Shown: piece after piece, positions 30,383 through 32,208 of the stretch
Layout: every line of letters starts with the position of its first letter
How positions within the stretch are numbered: position 1 is the stretch's first letter
Assembly: GCA_017881885.1 (NCBI GenBank)
Contig: JADGQJ010000005.1
Location: 1-32,208 of the forward strand
Reading direction: 5' to 3'
Source: Chloroflexota bacterium
GTDB taxonomy: Bacteria > Chloroflexota > Limnocylindria > Limnocylindrales > CSP1-4
Length of the DNA stretch: 32,208 bases
Made by a program: the position numbers and the translations under genes
The notes under the pieces: generated by a model
Database searches by the model: none
What the model saw: only the letters and a program-made list of their open reading frames with translations
Told to the model about the DNA's origin: nothing

Positions 30383-30482
30383 CGGCGCGAGCGGCGTCAG
30401 CCGCCGCGGTCGCAACGCCGGTTCCATTACCTCGGATTCGCACAGGCCCGAACCTGTCATTCGGCCTGCCCGGCGTCCGCGG

Positions 30483-30512
30483 TTGGGCCCCTCCTACCTG
30501 CTCGGCTAGACT
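30483..30512 (+). promoter_or_regulatory. candidate promoter of a leaderless DUF1385 transcript
   Basis: TTGGGC-18 bp-TAGACT. The -10 ends 6 nt before the ATG at 30519, and no SD is present. Confidence 0.5.
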
Positions 30513-30518
30513 TCCCCC

Positions 30519-31772
30519 ATGGCACGATTCCAGTACGGCGGTCAGGCCCTCATCGAGGGCGTCCTGATGCGCGGTCGCTATGCACTCGCCGTCGCCCTGC
30601 GGCACCCCGACGGTTCGATCGTCTGGGCCACCGAACGGCTCGACATCGGCCTGCGCTCTCGCCGGGCCATGCGCCTGCCGTTCCTTCGCGGGCTGGTGGT
30701 CCTGTACGACACGATCGTCACGGGGACGCGATGGCTCGTCCGCTCGGCCACGCTGCAGGCAATCGCCGCGGAGCAGGCCGAGACCGCGGCCAAGGGTGGT
30801 GGCGGCGCGGCCGGAGGCGCGGCCGGAGGCGCAGCCGCCGGAGCTGCGGGGTCTCTCCTCCATTCGATCGTCAGGCTGCCGCTCGTGCCGATCGTCGGCG
30901 CCGCCTCGGATGAGACGCCCGGTCTCGCGGGTTCCGGCCCCAACTACTCCGATCCAGACGAAACGCCGGCCAAACCCAACGCTGCCGAAGAAGGTTTCGG
31001 CAAAGGCTATGCGGTCGCGGTCGGCGGCATGCTCGTCGTCACGCTTGCCTTCGGCATCGCGATCTTCTTTCTGCTGCCGCTCTTCCTCGCCCAGGCGACC
31101 GTCGGGCGCGTCGACCAGGGCTTCGGGCTGCAGCTCTCGGAGGGCGTGATCCGGGTCGTGATCTTCATCGGCTATCTGCTGATCGTGTCGCGAACGCCCG
31201 ACGTGCGCCGCACGTTCGAGTACCACGGCGCCGAGCACATGTCGATCCACACCCTCGAGGCCGGCGATCCGCTGACCGTCGAGGCGGCTCGCAAGTACCC
31301 CACCGCACATCCGCGCTGCGGTACTGAGTTCCTCGTCGTCTTCCTGATCGTGTCGATCCTGGCGTTCGCGGTCGTGGGCAAGCTGTCGCTTTTCTGGCTC
31401 ATCGTCTCTCGCGTCATCCTCGTTCCCGTCATCGCCGCCGTCAGCTACGAGCTGCTGCAACTCGGCGCGCGCCATCGCAGCCACCGTCTGGTTCGGTGGC
31501 TCTGGTCGCCTGGAATCTGGGTCCAGATGATCACCACCCGCCAGCCCAGCGACGACATGATCGAAGTCGCGCTCGTCTCGCTCCAGCGCGCGCTCGTCGC
31601 CGATGGCAACCCGATCCCAGAGGGCAGCGCCGTCCTGGCGTGCCGGCCACTTTCGGCGCAGAAGGATCTGGGCGCCGCCGACTCCGCCGGCGACTCCGAA
31701 GGTGGCGCCGGTGCGGCCGATGGCGAAGCCGGGGCGGGTGCCGCCGGGTCACCGCGGAGCGCCGACCTATGA
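30519..31772 (+). CDS. DUF1385 family membrane protein
   Basis: [31 protein letters not shown]...[45 protein letters not shown]. Located between rpmE and prfA. Confidence 0.92.
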   Translation: MARFQYGGQALIEGVLMRGRYALAVALRHPDGSIVWATERLDIGLRSRRAMRLPFLRGLVVLYDTIVTGTRWLVRSATLQAIAAEQAETAAKGGGGAAGGAAGGAAAGAAGSLLHSIVRLPLVPIVGAASDETPGLAGSGPNYSDPDETPAKPNAAEEGFGKGYAVAVGGMLVVTLAFGIAIFFLLPLFLAQATVGRVDQGFGLQLSEGVIRVVIFIGYLLIVSRTPDVRRTFEYHGAEHMSIHTLEAGDPLTVEAARKYPTAHPRCGTEFLVVFLIVSILAFAVVGKLSLFWLIVSRVILVPVIAAVSYELLQLGARHRSHRLVRWLWSPGIWVQMITTRQPSDDMIEVALVSLQRALVADGNPIPEGSAVLACRPLSAQKDLGAADSAGDSEGGAGAADGEAGAGAAGSPRSADL

Positions 31773-32208
31773 TCGAGTCAAAGCTGCTCGAGATCGCGGC
31801 CCAGTACGACGCCATGAACGCTGAGCTGCTCCTGCCCGAGACCGCGGCAGATCCGGCCGCGCTCAAGCGCCTGGGCAAGGAGCTGGCCCACATCGAGCCC
31901 GTCGTGACCGCCTGGCGCGACCTCAATGAGATCCGCAGGCAACTCGCCGAAGCCGTTGAGATGCGCGACTCGGGCGACGAAGAGATGCACGACATGGCGC
32001 AGGACGAGGTCCGAAAGCTCGAGGCGAGCGAGACCCAGCTGATCGAGGCGCTTCGCGTGCAGCTGCTCCCGAGCGACCCGAACGACGAGAAGAACGTCAT
32101 CCTCGAGATCCGCGCGGGGGCCGGCGGCGAAGAAGCCAAGCTGTTCGCGGCGGAGCTGCTGCGCATGTACCTGCGCTACGCCGAGCGCCACCGGATGTCG
32201 GCCGAGGT
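31769..32208 (+). CDS. prfA: Peptide chain release factor 1 (5' part, truncated by window edge)
   Basis: Translation from ATG 31769: [46 protein letters not shown]...[48 protein letters not shown]. Not in the track because it runs off the window. Confidence 0.96.
   Translation, partial: MIESKLLEIAAQYDAMNAELLLPETAADPAALKRLGKELAHIEPVVTAWRDLNEIRRQLAEAVEMRDSGDEEMHDMAQDEVRKLEASETQLIEALRVQLLPSDPNDEKNVILEIRAGAGGEEAKLFAAELLRMYLRYAERHRMSAE

Overview
High-GC bacterial chromosomal window made almost entirely of core housekeeping genes. The lineage looks like an uncultivated Chloroflexota- or Actinobacteriota-like bacterium, but that is a low-confidence inference. Minus strand, from right to left: parA-parB-gyrB-hotdog thioesterase-AlkD-like-gyrA-prs, with every junction overlapping; a small membrane protein; secA; a YdcF/DUF218 protein; a small Cys-rich protein; prfB with an intact +1 programmed frameshift; a GNAT protein; ftsE; ftsX; an S41/Ctp peptidase; smpB; and the 5' part of ssrA (tmRNA), which the window edge cuts at the resume codon. 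Plus strand, from about 20.2 kb: a cluster of three parS-like sites in a 61-bp tandem repeat; mreD; PBP2; rodA; a TIGR03960-like radical SAM protein; a CPA1 antiporter; a TIGR03936/DUF2344 protein; rplU with a long Lys/Ala tail; rpmA; rpmE; DUF1385; and the start of prfA. I see no CRISPR array, transposon, prophage or recognisable defence system. The most interesting signals are the ParB-site tandem array beside a near-perfect palindrome over the parAB promoter, the seven-gene overlapping chain, the unannotated prfB N-terminus with its frameshift, an orphan Cys-rich protein coupled to prfB, a leader-like sORF and hairpin before smpB, a possible SD-sequestering leader and unusual C-terminal tail on L21, and a probably leaderless DUF1385 mRNA. 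All hits come from reading the sequence; no database search was run.
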